This document shows positions 1-10,526 of a stretch of 64,000 nt of DNA, in pieces. The stretch is from Lampris incognitus. Taxonomy: Eukaryota > Chordata > Actinopteri > Lampriformes > Lampridae. Under the pieces are notes generated by a model that saw nothing but the letters and a program-made list of their open reading frames with translations, made no database searches and had not been told where the DNA came from. Where the stretch lies: the NCBI RefSeq assembly GCF_029633865.1, contig NC_079214.1, positions 23,816,373 through 23,880,372 on the forward strand, read 5' to 3'. The position numbers and the translations under genes were made by a program. Each line of letters starts with the position of its first letter. The stretch's first letter is position 1.

Positions 1-1010
1 AAATCATCAATATATAAATTGTAGAGAACTGGAGACAGAATTCTCCCCTTTCTGACACCATTGCTAACCCAAATGGGGCTGAAACACTATTACCCCTTTT
101 CACTTTTATGGTCTGGTGGGTATACCAATAAGCCAGGATTTGCACAATGTATTTAGGCACCCCTCTTTGACTCAATTTAACAAACAACTTTCTATGATTA
201 ACACGATCAAAAGCTTTAGAAGCATTAATAAAACACATAAGAACCGATGAGTTTTGGGCTCTATATTTGTTAATAATTTCCTTTAAGGCATATATACATA
301 AGTCAGTGCCATGTTTAGCTTTAAAACCAAACTGTTTATCTGTGGAGTTGATAAATTCATGTACTCTATCCAGCAGTATTCTTTCTAGGACTTTTGACAT
401 TATGCTGGCTAGAGCTATAGGCCTGTAGTTCTCTAGGCTGCATACTTTACCAGCTTTGTCCTTAATGACTGGCACTAACAGTACAGACAACATTGAGTCT
501 GGTAACAAGCCATGGACCATAAAGCCAGTAAAACAGATAGCAAGGAGAGGAGCTAACCTCGGACTGGCGTATTTAAGGTGTTCAGCAGTAATATGATCTA
601 AACCACTTGCCTTGTTAACAGACAGCTTGTTTGTAGCTTGGTACGCCTCATGTGACACGATCCCCAATGAATCATCACTTTCAATCTTGCCCACCTTATA
701 CAGATCATTTTGGACACAGTTGAATAAGGTACTGTAATGCTGTCGCCATAACTCAGCAATATTGTCTGCACCGGAGATACCATCAACAGTCCATGGTAGA
801 GATGTTTTACAGTTGTTGAGAGCTCTTACTTCTTTCCAAAAATTAGCAAGATTATTTCCTAGCAGCTTCTTAGCCACGGAATCTGCCCTCATGGCTTGCT
901 CATTTTTACAAATGAAGCAAATGGCGTCCTTGTATCTTGCATTAGTGAGCTTCTTGAGTTCAAGCTCAGGCCCTTGTCTAGGTCTGCCTGCTATAGCCCA
1001 TGATTTAGAG
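1..1010 (-). mobile_element. LINE reverse transcriptase fragment (3' half of the split copy)
   Basis: Read on the minus strand, this stretch encodes the linker and reverse transcriptase of a non-LTR retrotransposon. Visible landmarks are AGRPRQGPE near 970-1000, NYRPIALASIMSKVLERIL near 380-440, ASKAFDRVNH near 200-230 and GRILSPVLYNLYIDDL at the window edge. The frame seems open from about 1000 to base 1, where it leaves the window, so the YxDD catalytic box is at or just past the edge. It is the same copy as 3399-3600, split by the hAT insertion between them. The clade is not settled; a CR1/L2-like element is my guess. It is not a host gene. Confidence 0.85.
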
Positions 1011-3398
1011 CAGGGGTCGGGAACCTTTTTGACTGGGAGAGCCATAAAAGCCAAATATTTCTAAATATATTTCATTGAGAGCCATATAGTATTTTTAACG
1101 TATAATAAATTAAATATGTCTTACTTTTAATGCGACTTCTGGTGCTGCATGGTTTTGCTGATGGCCTTGTAGTCTGGTTCATACGTGGTGAGGTTGAGCT
1201 TCATGCAGGCGTTGAGGCTTCCATCAGTTAAACGTGAGCGTAGGTTGGTCTTAATGTTCCTCATATGCGAGAAAGACTGTTCACATGCATATGTAGAGCC
1301 AAACATGGTCAATACGGCAATACTCACACGCTGCATTGTGTGGTATGTCACAGGAAGCTCGTTCCAAGTTTTAAGAATCAGCTGGTCTTCAGGTTGAAGA
1401 TTTTTAATTTCTGTCCACTTGTGTTCCCTCGCCAGCTCTGCTCGCTGTCGCGCAAGACTTTCCAACTCTCCATTAAGTGACTTGAACTTACTCATCCACA
1501 TGTCTGATGCCTTCAGGTCAGCAACTTCCAGCTCAAAGTCTCCGATAGAGACCCCGGGGATGCATGTCAGGTCGATTTTGTCCACTGCACACTCATGTGG
1601 ATGAGTGATGAAGTTGAAAAGACCAGTGCGCGCACGAAATTCTCCAAAACGTGCTTTGAATGACTGCAGGAGATTGGACGTAAAGCCAGCTAGCTGCTGG
1701 AGATCCAGATGTTGAGTGGAGTCACTTGCTAAGCATGCATCTCTAAATTGTTGCAGTCTTTCAAAGTGCAGAAGACGACCTGTTTCAATGTCCCCGAGAA
1801 AGACTTCCAGCTTGCTTTCAAATGCAAACACTGCTTGTTGAAGGGATGAGATTGTATTTCCAATACCTTGCATTTTCACATTGAGCTGGCTCAGATGGCC
1901 AGTTATGTCCACGAGATAGTGAAACTGCAGGAGCCAGTCAGTGTTGTCTAGCTCAGGATGCTTGACGCCTTTCATTTCAAGAAAAGTCCGGATTTCACTC
2001 AGGCAAGCTGCAAAACGGCTGAGCACCTTCCCCCTTGACAACCAACGCACGTTGCTGTGTAAAAGCAGACCGGGATAATGATTCCCAACTTCTTCTAACA
2101 GAGCTTTAAACTGGCGATCATTTAAAGCTCGGGCAACAATAAAGTTGACCACTCGAATGACCAGCGACATCACCTCGCCAAGCTCCTGGCCACACGTCTG
2201 AGCGCAAAGCGCCTCCTGGTGCAGGATGCAATGAAAACTTAGGATGGCTCTCTTTTCATGTTCACGGAGAAGCGCTACAAATCCTTTGTTCTTCCCCAAC
2301 ATACAGGGTGCGCCATCAGTACAGACAGAAATAAGTTTATCCATCGGTAGTTTTTTTTCTTTAGCAAACTCCATGAAAGACATGAATAAATCCTCTCCTC
2401 TTGTTGTCCCTTTCATTGGCAAAACAGCCAAGCTTTCCTCACGCAGTGTGTCACCTGCAGCATACCTGGCAATGATACTGCACTGAGATAGATGGCTAAC
2501 GTCTGTTGACTCATCTAACGCGAGAGAAAAGTATGTCCCGGCGTTTATGTCCTTAATTTGTGTTTCCTCGACTTGATTTGCCATCATGATGCTACGATCG
2601 TGCACAGTTCTTGCTGACAGGGGCATGTCTTTTATTCGTTTGATTATCTTGTCTTTATTTGGGAAGTCATCAAACAGTTCATTGGCCACATCAAGTATGA
2701 ATGTTTTGGCATACTCGCCATCTGTGAATGACTTTCCATTCCTTACTATTGCCAAAGCCCCCGCAAAGCTAGCGGAATTCCCGTCACCTTGCTTGGTCCA
2801 CACACGTAGTTGCTGCTGACTCGTCTGCACTCTCCGCTGTAGCTCCTCGCATGCCCTTTTCCTGCTGTCCCCCGCTGGAGATTTCGATGCAAATGAAGCA
2901 TGGTGCGTATCGAAGTGCCGCTTTATATTTGACCGTTTCATCGATGTAATTTTATCATTGCATATTAGACATACCGCAGATCCTGCTCTCTCCACAAATG
3001 CAGATTCCTCTGTCCACGCAGCCTGGAATGCACGGTAATCATCGTCTTTTTTTCTTTTCGCCATCTTTTCCGTTACAAGGGTTGAAGCGGATAAACTAGT
3101 TGGCTATCTGATAAAATTGATTTCTTCACCTTTACAATGACCCGGACATGCTCGCGAGCCATTGGTTCCCGACCCGACCCACGGGTGACCCGTGACCGGG
3201 AAATTTATCTTCAAAACTAATTTCTGTTTACTTTAAAATGACACAGTATTATTAAGAAATATCACAAGTATTTTAAAATCAGTTCCAAACTGATTTTTTT
3301 GAAAAAAAAATAATTTTCAACTCAAAATTGTCTGGGAGCCATATGCCGTCACCGGAAGAGCCATATATGGCTCGCGAGCCATAGGTTCCCGACCGCTG
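1011..3398 (-). mobile_element. Complete hAT DNA transposon with TIRs and 8-bp target duplication
   Basis: The left end reads caggggtcgggaacct and the right end is its inverted copy aggttcccgaccgctg, giving 16-bp terminal inverted repeats with one mismatch. The target duplication atttagag occurs at 1003-1010 and 3399-3406. An 8-bp duplication with CAG ends is typical of the hAT superfamily, Charlie-like group. Motifs such as gagccata and ctcgcgagccat recur just inside both ends, probably transposase-binding repeats. A diverged extra copy of the right-end sequence lies at about 3148-3175. The element sits inside a LINE and carries one intact transposase ORF, so it could be autonomous. Confidence 0.93.
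1127..3064 (-). CDS. hAT transposase, BED-type zinc finger, intact 645 aa
   Basis: This ORF is uninterrupted from ATG to stop and fills most of the transposon. The N terminus is basic (MAKRKK). A BED-like zinc finger uses C32, C35, H50 and H54 and would bind the terminal repeats. The RNase-H-like core shows LALDEST (D184), CTDGAPCM (D250) and, near the C terminus, ACEQSFSHM (E595) followed by a TNLRSRLTDGSLNACMKL segment typical of the hAT dimerisation region. These are the expected DDE acidic residues. The length fits full-length hAT transposases and their domesticated relatives in the ZBED5, GTF2IRD2 and FAM200 group. Flanking TIRs and TSD show that this is a transposon gene, not a domesticated one. 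Confidence 0.93.
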   Translation of the reverse strand: MAKRKKDDDYRAFQAAWTEESAFVERAGSAVCLICNDKITSMKRSNIKRHFDTHHASFASKSPAGDSRKRACEELQRRVQTSQQQLRVWTKQGDGNSASFAGALAIVRNGKSFTDGEYAKTFILDVANELFDDFPNKDKIIKRIKDMPLSARTVHDRSIMMANQVEETQIKDINAGTYFSLALDESTDVSHLSQCSIIARYAAGDTLREESLAVLPMKGTTRGEDLFMSFMEFAKEKKLPMDKLISVCTDGAPCMLGKNKGFVALLREHEKRAILSFHCILHQEALCAQTCGQELGEVMSLVIRVVNFIVARALNDRQFKALLEEVGNHYPGLLLHSNVRWLSRGKVLSRFAACLSEIRTFLEMKGVKHPELDNTDWLLQFHYLVDITGHLSQLNVKMQGIGNTISSLQQAVFAFESKLEVFLGDIETGRLLHFERLQQFRDACLASDSTQHLDLQQLAGFTSNLLQSFKARFGEFRARTGLFNFITHPHECAVDKIDLTCIPGVSIGDFELEVADLKASDMWMSKFKSLNGELESLARQRAELAREHKWTEIKNLQPEDQLILKTWNELPVTYHTMQRVSIAVLTMFGSTYACEQSFSHMRNIKTNLRSRLTDGSLNACMKLNLTTYEPDYKAISKTMQHQKSH

Positions 3399-3597
3399 AT
3401 TTAGAGGCTTCACAGGCTTCTTCGTGATACTCAGCTACATACTTGTTCCAACCAGACCTGATGTTATGTGTCTTGTTTTTATACTTATAGTAGGCTTACC
3501 GCCTTCATACAGGGCACTAACAATGTCATTATACATGCAGCAGAGATCGCTTCTATGCCTCATATCCGTACAGTTAATGTCTCTGCACATAACTGCA

Positions 3598-3600
<3 letters not shown>
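3399..3600 (-). mobile_element. LINE fragment (5' half of the copy split by the hAT element)
   Basis: On the minus strand the segment GWNKYVAEYHEEACEASKS reads directly into AGRPRQGPE of the 1-1010 fragment once the hAT element is removed. This matches the endonuclease-RT linker seen in many fish LINEs. A frameshift lies further upstream, near 3440, so the LINE is decayed. It ends at the CT repeat near 3600. Confidence 0.75.

Positions 3601-3681
<81 letters not shown>
3601..3681. repeat. (CT)n-(TA)n compound microsatellite
   Basis: About 29 bases of CT repeat run directly into about 50 bases of TA repeat. ORFs called across it are low complexity. Confidence 0.97.
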
Positions 3682-3684
<3 letters not shown>

Positions 3685-3803
3685 TGCTTATGGCATGAAA
3701 CAGGCTTTTACTGTCTCATAAAGAATTTACTTGACTCACTGGATTATTTTGCTCCTAATTTGTTGAGCACTTTCCCTACCCTTGAGTGTTTTTTTAACAA
3801 AGT

Positions 3804-3806
<3 letters not shown>

Positions 3807-3876
<70 letters not shown>
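3807..3876. repeat. (AC)n microsatellite
   Basis: An uninterrupted run of 35 AC dinucleotides. Confidence 0.98.
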
Positions 3877-3879
<3 letters not shown>

Positions 3880-4049
3880 GACACCAAAATTTACAGACAT
3901 AGCAAAAAACATACAATCTGATCATCATTAATATACATGGTAGTAAACGATCAATCACAGAAAACGTTTTAAATCAAAATACTGAGACCTATTGGTAACC
4001 TTTAGGTGACAGAGTGCCAAGTGTATTTGTATACTAGTATTTACCTGGG

Positions 4050-4260
4050 GAAAATCTACGTGATCAAAACACTGCCAAATCAAATAGCTTTTGGGAGCAA
4101 TTTAGTGCGCAGACCTTACTACTTCATTCTGGTTTTGCCATTTTTGTCTTCTATATTGACATTTTGACATTGTCAAATGTCAGACTTGTCATTGTCACAC
4201 TTGACATTTTCTGGATGAGCGTATACTTGGTACCTCTTCACTATGTAGTTCTTCACATGG
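4050..4260. repeat. Diverged copy of the intron-10 inverted-repeat element
   Basis: The segments agcttttgggagcaattta, gcagaccttact and ttttctggat recur in the same order at 48209-48340. Only the right arm is preserved here. The flanking stretches 3882-4050 and 4260-4785 show nothing else I recognise. Confidence 0.6.
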
Positions 4261-4802
4261 GACGACTGCCAAGTTGGCTTGCTTGGAGGCTTAGCATCAG
4301 AACATAAGGACTAAAAAAACAAAAAACAAAAACAAAAAGAAAGAACATGTAAGTAAGAAAATAAAGTTTCTTATCTGCATATTATCATAATTTTACATTA
4401 CACATATATACATTTCATTTTCTATAAAATCTTATGATATTTCTATTTTTCCCATATAGTGGTACTTCATGCATGTATAGGTGATACAACACTGTATATA
4501 TATATATGTACAGAGGGAAACTTGCTGGGTCGACTGATTCAAAGAAACAATGGTTAAAATTGCAATATGATATATTAACACAAAAACAGATGACTGCACC
4601 GCTTATCGGTATACTTATACTGGTTACTGTGAAGCTAATTCCTTATTCTGAGGCATTTATGATACTTGATAGTTTTTAGATGTGTACATTACTAACATAG
4701 AGGCCTGTCCTAGGTTGATGTCCAAGGTGGTCTCTTCAGCCCTTGGCTTGCTATTTTCTGCTAAGAGATGATGGCACACAAGCCTAAACTATCCCCCCGC
4801 TG

Positions 4803-5173
4803 CTGCTGCTGTGAAATGAATGAGAAATGAAAGCCAGAAAAACACTTTATTTTGTCATTGTATTCTTACAATGAATTTGTCATCTGCATTTAACCCATCC
4901 TATTGTATAGGAGCAGTGGGCAGCTGCAGTGCCCGGGGACCAACTCCAGTTCTTCTTTCCATTGCCTTGCTCAGGGGCACAGGCAGGAACCCTAAAATGC
5001 ATGTCTTTTTGATGGTGGGAGGAAACCCACGCAGCACCCGGAGGAAACCCACACAGACACGGGGAGAACATGCAAACTCCACACAAAAAGGACCTGGGAT
5101 GGTCTGAGGTTCAAACCCAGGACCTTCTTGCTGTGAGGCAACAGTGCTAACCACTGGGCCACCATGCCGTCCA
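4803..5173 (-). repeat. tRNA-derived SINE, family A (DANA/Mermaid-like), copy 1
   Basis: On the minus strand it starts with a tRNA-like head (GGTGGCCCAGTGGTTAGCAC as box A region, then ggtttgaacctca as box B region). The body contains ggagtttgcatgttctcccc, as in the zebrafish DANA family. Target duplications flank it: taaactatccccccgctg at 4785-4802 and taaactatcccactgctg at 5174-5191, with two mismatches. The 3' part ends in a caatgacaaaataaag tail. Confidence 0.85.
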
Positions 5174-5191
5174 TAAACTATCCCACTGCTG

Positions 5192-5631
5192 TCATTACAT
5201 GTAGCTTTTAGTATAGACAGGAATATGTACACAATCTTTTTTATTTAGTGTCTGGTCACACAAACAAATGAAATATTATGCTCTCTACATCACTGCTTAT
5301 ATTAGCAAAGAATATAGGCCTGGTTTAATTCCCATGGTGTGATGGTGTGGCTCACCCTTGTCCCTAATCCATCCCTTCCATTGTTATATAGACTGTAGAA
5401 TTTTAATTCTTAGCACTTAGATTATAACTATGTAACCTTTTGTTACATGAATGGTCTAATATTTCTTTTAATCATCTATGAGTATCTACAGTCATAATTC
5501 ATGCCCTCTGTTGTTGTTGGATGAGTACTAAACCTCTACCATCTTCATCCATCCCTTAGATAGTTAATGATTATAGATAACGATCTATGGTTAGCAGTAT
5601 GGCCTTATCATCGTTGTGGCATCAAATGTAG
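5192..5631. other. Unassigned intergenic sequence
   Basis: AT-rich sequence. I see no convincing gene, RNA or repeat boundary. Confidence 0.5.

Positions 5632-5728
<97 letters not shown>
5632..5728. repeat. (GATA)n microsatellite
   Basis: About 24 perfect GATA units. The minus-strand ORF through it only encodes a YLSI repeat. Confidence 0.98.
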
Positions 5729-6368
5729 GTTCTGGCCTCTTGGCATTCTCAGGTTTATGAGCAAACTTTGGTCCATTAAATATGACAAACGATTTCGTGA
5801 GAATGCCAGAACAAGCATTACTCTGGGTCCCCAAGGACCAGTTTGAAAGCCGTCTTCCAGGCGATAGTTGTGGCATTGGTTATAGCAGGGACATAGTGAG
5901 AGGGACTGTGTCATAGATGGGTTATGCGACAATGGGCCCCTGGGCACAAATAGGAGATCAGTAAAAGCCACCTTTAATATTAACAGATATAGTCTAAAAC
6001 AACAGCAACAAAAAAACAACAAAAACCAAAACAAACAATGACGACAAGCTGCCGTTGACATGAATGAATGAGTGCTTCAGCTGTGCAGTGACAAACGAAG
6101 AGTAAATACCAGCGAATTTAGCCGGAGTCTCTGGTTTAGGGGCCCCCTGACCCCTTGGGCCCTTAAATGCGAATCGCTCTATAACCAAGACAAATTCGTG
6201 TGTATCCTTGTATTGCCGAATAAATCCATTCTGGTTCTGAATCTGAGCTCACGCCGAGGGAGATGCCCATTAAAGTGTCACATGGCCTCTCTGCCCACGT
6301 CATGTACATATATCTATGGTCACGTCTCATCGGACCAATCGGCGCTTGGCAGCGGCGTGGGGCTGCTG

Positions 6369-6375
6369 TATATAA
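6369..6375 (+). promoter_or_regulatory. Candidate TATA box of the rxfp3-like gene
   Basis: TATATAA lies 125 bases upstream of the chosen start codon in a GC-richer stretch. It would place transcription start near 6400. This argues against using the in-frame ATG at 6263, which is upstream of the TATA box. Confidence 0.45.
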
Positions 6376-6408
6376 CCAGGACCTACCACAGGTGCCAGCC
6401 AGAGAGAG

Positions 6409-6455
6409 ATGTGATGCCCCTGAACAAGACAGAGGTGGTCCTCCATCACGTTTGA
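6409..6455 (+). promoter_or_regulatory. Two upstream ORFs in the predicted rxfp3-like leader
   Basis: At 6409 there is a minimal ATG-TGA start-stop pair. It overlaps an ATG at 6414 that opens a 13-codon ORF ending at 6455. Both lie between the TATA box and the receptor start at 6494. Such ORFs often lower translation of the main ORF; that effect here is inferred. Confidence 0.45.
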
Positions 6456-6493
6456 CAGGGTTTCGTGCACGTGGAGTGCCTTTTCATCTTGAT

Positions 6494-7720
6494 ATGCCCT
6501 CACTAGAAGAGCCGGGGCGTCTCCGGTCGCCAGCGGGGTCTGGACTGTCCCCCTTCATGGAGATGGGTGAAATACTCAACTCAAGTGGACCGACGAACCG
6601 AACTTGGACTCGGGAGAAGAAATTCAGCAGTCTGGAGGACATCGACGTCACCGCGGACGGGAGCCCGATCCTCCGGATACTGGTATCTGTGGTGTACTCG
6701 GTAGTTTGCGCCGTGGGCTTAGTGGGCAACTTGTTAGTCTTCCTCCTCATGAGGTTAAGGCAGGGTCGCAAGAAGTCGAGCATCAACTTCTTCATCATCA
6801 ATTTGGCTGTGACCGACTTCCAGTTCGTGTTGACTCTGCCTTTCTGGGCAGTGGACACTGCGCTGGACTTCAGCTGGCCCTTTGGAAACGCCATGTGCAA
6901 AATCATCCTGTCGGTGACGGTGATGAACATGTACGCCAGCGTGTTCTTCCTCACGGCGATGAGCGTGAGCCGTTACTGGTCCGTCGCCTCGGCTCTAAAG
7001 AACCGAGTCGGCCGGAGGTCGCTTCCTGTGAAATGGGTGTGCGCGCTGCTCTGGGGGTCTGCGACGGTCGCCACAGCCCCCACCACTATTTTCTCTGCCG
7101 GGATCGAGGTGGCCGGGGAGAAACTTTGCCTTTTAAAGTTCCCGGACGGACACGACTGGCTCGCCCTTTACCACATCCAGAAGATCGTCGTGGCTTTCAT
7201 AGTGCCCATGCTCACCGTGTCCTGCAGCTATCTGATGCTCTTGCGCTTCATCCGACAGAGGAGCATGCACAACACCCCCAACCCGAAGCGGCGCTCCAGA
7301 GTCACCAAATCCGTCACCGTGGTGGTTCTGTCCTTCTTTCTCTGCTGGATGCCGAACCATGCCATCACGTTTTGGGGCGTCTTGGTCAAATTTAACGCCG
7401 TCAACTGGGACGAGACGTACTACATGGTGCACACCTACGTGTTCCCCGTCACCGTCTGCCTGGCGCACGCCAACAGCTGTTTGAACCCGGTGCTGTATTG
7501 CCTCATGCGGCGGGAGTTCAGGAAGATGCTCAGGGATGTGTTCTGGAGAAGCCCCGCTGCTGCGGCGACCAGCCAAGCTTACCCGGTGCGCAGCACGCTC
7601 TCTGCCACGTTCAAAACCCAGGGAGCCATACCTCTGCAAGTGTTGGACAACAGCCAGTGCCGGCTCTCCATAATAGACCAGAAAGGTTCACCTGGCTTAC
7701 ACATGATCCCACACATCTGA
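6494..7720 (+). CDS. rxfp3: Relaxin-3 receptor-like class A GPCR (RXFP3 family), intronless, 408 aa
   Basis: This is a seven-helix receptor of the relaxin family peptide receptor 3/4 group, which in known members couples to inhibitory G proteins and binds relaxin-3 or INSL5. N-glycosylation sites are at N29 and N35. TM1 is about 61-86 (GN79), TM2 98-120 (NLAVTD, D108), then the signature PFWAVDTALDFSWPF. TM3 starts at C135, which should pair with C212, and ends in SRY (159-161) instead of DRY. TM6 carries FFLCWMPNHA and TM7 NSCLNPVLY. The start at 6494 follows the TATA box; an in-frame ATG at 6263 would add 77 non-receptor residues, and MEMGEIL at residue 22 is an alternative. Teleosts have several rxfp3 paralogues and I cannot say which this is. 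The gene is intact and converges with itga11. Confidence 0.93.
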   Translation: MPSLEEPGRLRSPAGSGLSPFMEMGEILNSSGPTNRTWTREKKFSSLEDIDVTADGSPILRILVSVVYSVVCAVGLVGNLLVFLLMRLRQGRKKSSINFFIINLAVTDFQFVLTLPFWAVDTALDFSWPFGNAMCKIILSVTVMNMYASVFFLTAMSVSRYWSVASALKNRVGRRSLPVKWVCALLWGSATVATAPTTIFSAGIEVAGEKLCLLKFPDGHDWLALYHIQKIVVAFIVPMLTVSCSYLMLLRFIRQRSMHNTPNPKRRSRVTKSVTVVVLSFFLCWMPNHAITFWGVLVKFNAVNWDETYYMVHTYVFPVTVCLAHANSCLNPVLYCLMRREFRKMLRDVFWRSPAAAATSQAYPVRSTLSATFKTQGAIPLQVLDNSQCRLSIIDQKGSPGLHMIPHI

Positions 7721-8034
7721 AAATGTGCACTTTTGAATTTGCTTGATTTTGGTTTACTGCGTTCATTTATCTGATAGGGAATGTGTACGCCCGTCCGCTG
7801 GGTTGCAGTTAAATTGGATGCTTTACGCACGGCTGAGTTTGCCATTACGCATGGGTGAAACTGACGACTAGCTCAAGTTTTCATTGTATGAACATCAATA
7901 AGGGAACGTAGCGATGATATCACATGCTGGCTTCCCTAACAAGCATACTATGTGGATGTAATGCCAGGGATTTAACGGAAACCTGGCGATGCATTTGAGG
8001 CAGTGTCTGAAAGCCATGCACATACCTTTTACAA

Positions 8035-8040
8035 AATAAA
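8035..8040 (+). promoter_or_regulatory. Polyadenylation signal candidate for the rxfp3-like gene
   Basis: AATAAA lies 315 bases after the stop codon. A second AATAAA at 8180-8185 is an alternative distal site. Confidence 0.5.
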
Positions 8041-8179
8041 TGTATAATATTCTGTGTCAGTAACAAAAAACCATAGTGGTCATTATAAACACAGAATCAC
8101 CAGTGTTTTGTTGTGGCTAAAACATCTGTGAACACAATCTGAATGTTTATTTAGCGTGTGTAAATTATCATCACATGGA

Positions 8180-8185
8180 AATAAA
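8180..8185 (+). promoter_or_regulatory. Distal polyadenylation signal candidate
   Basis: AATAAA followed by TG/T-rich sequence (tcatgttacatctgctgg), before the SINE at 8309. Confidence 0.4.
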
Positions 8186-8308
8186 GTCATGTTACATCTG
8201 CTGGTTTATGTATACACAAACTAATCCCACCCTTGCCTTCTCTTTTTTTTGAACACCAAAATATGTCTGTGATAGGTGCTTATAACCCCAGAAACAACCT
8301 TCTCCACC

Positions 8309-8674
8309 GTGCTGCCCCCCCCCCCCCAGTTGTTAGACTGTTGCCTCACAGCAAGAAGGTCCTGGTTTCGAACCCCATTTCATCCCAGGTCCTTTCTGTG
8401 TGGAGTTTGCATGTTCTCCCTGTGTCTGCGTGGGTTTCCTCCGGGTGCTCAGGTTTCCTCCCTTCATCAAAAAGACATGCATGTTAGGGTTAATACTCCT
8501 GTCTGTGCCCCTGAGCAAGGCAATGGAAAGAAGAACTGGAGTTGGTCCCCGGGTGCTGCACGGCGTCTGTCCACTGCTTCTAGCGACACAGCTAGGATGG
8601 GTCAAATGCAGAGGATGAATTTCCCCACAGGGATTAATAAAGTACATCTTATCTTATCTTATCTTATCTTATCT
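8309..8674 (+). repeat. tRNA-derived SINE, family A, copy 2
   Basis: It contains agactgttgcctcacagcaa and a box-B-like gtttcgaacccc, then the family A body. It ends in gggattaataaagtac and an (ATCTT)n tail at 8646-8674. That tail differs from copies 1, 3 and 4 and resembles L2-type tails, so it is probably a subfamily mobilised by a different LINE. Confidence 0.8.
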
Positions 8675-10205
8675 GAATAGCATTTAGTATTGAAGATGGA
8701 CCTATATGTTCATGCCACCATGCAGAGATGATGATAATGGTGCATGGTCTGAGACAAGCATCCTTTAGTATAATGTTTGGAGTAATTTTTGAACCGATGT
8801 TTGCATACCATATCCCTGTAGTATCAGCAACCCTTTCATTACACGCCACCGACAACTTGAATGTCGAAATAATATTCAAATCCAAATGTGTGCTGGAAAC
8901 CTTACATTCCTGAAAATTTAACATGCAAACAAATGTCCTTTATCGGTTCTCTCTATTGCATATTTAAGATAACAGATTATTCGTGAAAATCCAAAATAAT
9001 AGCATTTTTTTGTACTTTCCGTTATTACTGACTTTCATCAGAACACACTGCATACAGTGACTCACGTCTTCACCATCGGTAAGGTATGTTGCGTTGAGTG
9101 TGGAGAGGGCGCAAAACGGTGACAGCAACCAACCTGATGGCAGACAGAGATCATGGAGATCCTTTTTCAACTGATTCTACAACAGAAAGCAAAATCCTTT
9201 CTGATCAGCCAAGGCTGCAGCAAGCCCCTCTTTTCTTAAAGCCAGTGCATGTGCCTGACTTGACAGTGTGCCGTAATGCCCCCCTCTTGTCACTTGAAAC
9301 GTGTCATCGCCTCCGTATGTCCATAGACTGGCAGATAGGTTTAGATTAATTACTGTTGTGTGTCTTGTTAGATGGAAATGGCTACAGTGAGCAACAGATA
9401 TCACAACCAAGTGATGTTCATGATAGTGTGATGAAAGTATTCTAACTGATCAGCATCTTGCTGTGTGCTTGTCGTTCACTCTGAGAGGCGATGCTGGAGG
9501 AGAGGACCTCACTCCGGCGCAGACACGAAGCACAGAAACACAAAGACAATCTTCTGCATTGCTGAACAACAATCACGGCGTGGGGGGGCAAGGACTCCTG
9601 CAAAGGCCACCAAATTCCCCCTGGGTGAACAGTGTAATGACCAAGGCTGTAAGAGGACTCTCTAGAGCTGCAGAAAGACACCCCAACATCATGCATAATT
9701 ACCTGAAAAATAGTTTCGACTGAATACCATTCGTTTCACAAGGATTAGATTTTCTAAGATGCCCTGCGTTTTGGATTGTGGCGATATAGTAGCTGTGACT
9801 TCCATCCCATCAGTTATTCTCTTCACACACAGGGCATCAGTTAATAATATGTTGCGATTTTTACTGAACAATTTTGTCCAAAAGCAAAACATTTACTTCT
9901 TTGTCATGTACATTTGATCAAATGAATGTATAGAGGAGTATGATCCTGTAGTTGTTCAATCCATCACTGCCTACTTTAAGAAAAAGTCATTGCGTTCTTG
10001 TGAAGCAAGTATTGTCCCTTCCTGTTAAGCAAGACAAATATGACAACAACAACAAAAAAATCGTACGAGAAAATTAAGCCAGGGTAGCTGTCACATTGTC
10101 AGATATGGGCTAAATGGTTTTTAGCCGTCTCTACCATGCAGTGATATATCCTTAACCACAGAGGGGCACTCTTGGTCACAACTTCAGTGATGGTCTATGG
10201 AAAGG
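8675..10205. other. Unassigned intergenic sequence
   Basis: Several short ORFs occur (for example at 9463-9723), but none has recognisable domains or splice context. Confidence 0.5.
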
Positions 10206-10380
10206 GATGTCCAGTAATTTGCCATAGAGGGCCATGTATTTTCAGCTTTTCTTTCCAACCCAACACTACGTCCGCTGATTTCACTGATCACTCCTCCAGT
10301 GTGTTAACTAGTGAAATCAGCTGGTGTGCTGTTGGGTTGGAATGTGAAAACTCGTATACATGTGGTCCTCCATGGTATAT
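10206..10380. repeat. Palindromic MITE-like element
   Basis: The two halves are inverted copies. Tccaacccaacac with ctgatttcactgatcac on the left matches gtgctgttgggttggaa with gtgaaatcag on the right, around a ttaacta centre near 10305. There is no coding capacity. The family was not identified. Confidence 0.6.
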
Positions 10381-10526
10381 CATTGAAACCTACTGGGAAA
10401 GTGATTCTTCATCTTGTCCACAGGTACCGAAATTCCACTGGTTTTCGATTCTGCGTCTCATGGGAGCAACAGGTGAACTGGGTGGAGAACCACATGATAA
10501 GTCTATTTGGTCTATGTAGTCACTGG

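Noticed and set aside
3424-3879. 151-aa ORF on the plus strand
   Set aside because: It runs through CT, TA and AC microsatellites and opposes the LINE frame; the protein is low complexity.
4803-5173. Possible tRNA gene from the box A and box B sequences (also other SINE heads)
   Set aside because: The heads cannot form complete tRNA cloverleaves and continue into shared SINE bodies with target duplications.
5632-5728. CRISPR-like or satellite array
   Set aside because: It is a plain 4-base microsatellite with no spacers, in a vertebrate genome.
5591-6061. 156-aa minus-strand ORF
   Set aside because: Much of it is the YLSI translation of the GATA repeat.
6263-6493. 77-residue N-terminal extension of the rxfp3-like receptor
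   Set aside because: It spans the TATA box and has no signal peptide or receptor similarity; the start at 6494 is more likely.
7133-7639. 168-aa minus-strand ORF
   Set aside because: Shadow of the GC-rich receptor gene on the opposite strand.
9463-9723. 86-aa ORF as a possible gene or exon
   Set aside because: No domain, no supporting splice context and ordinary composition.
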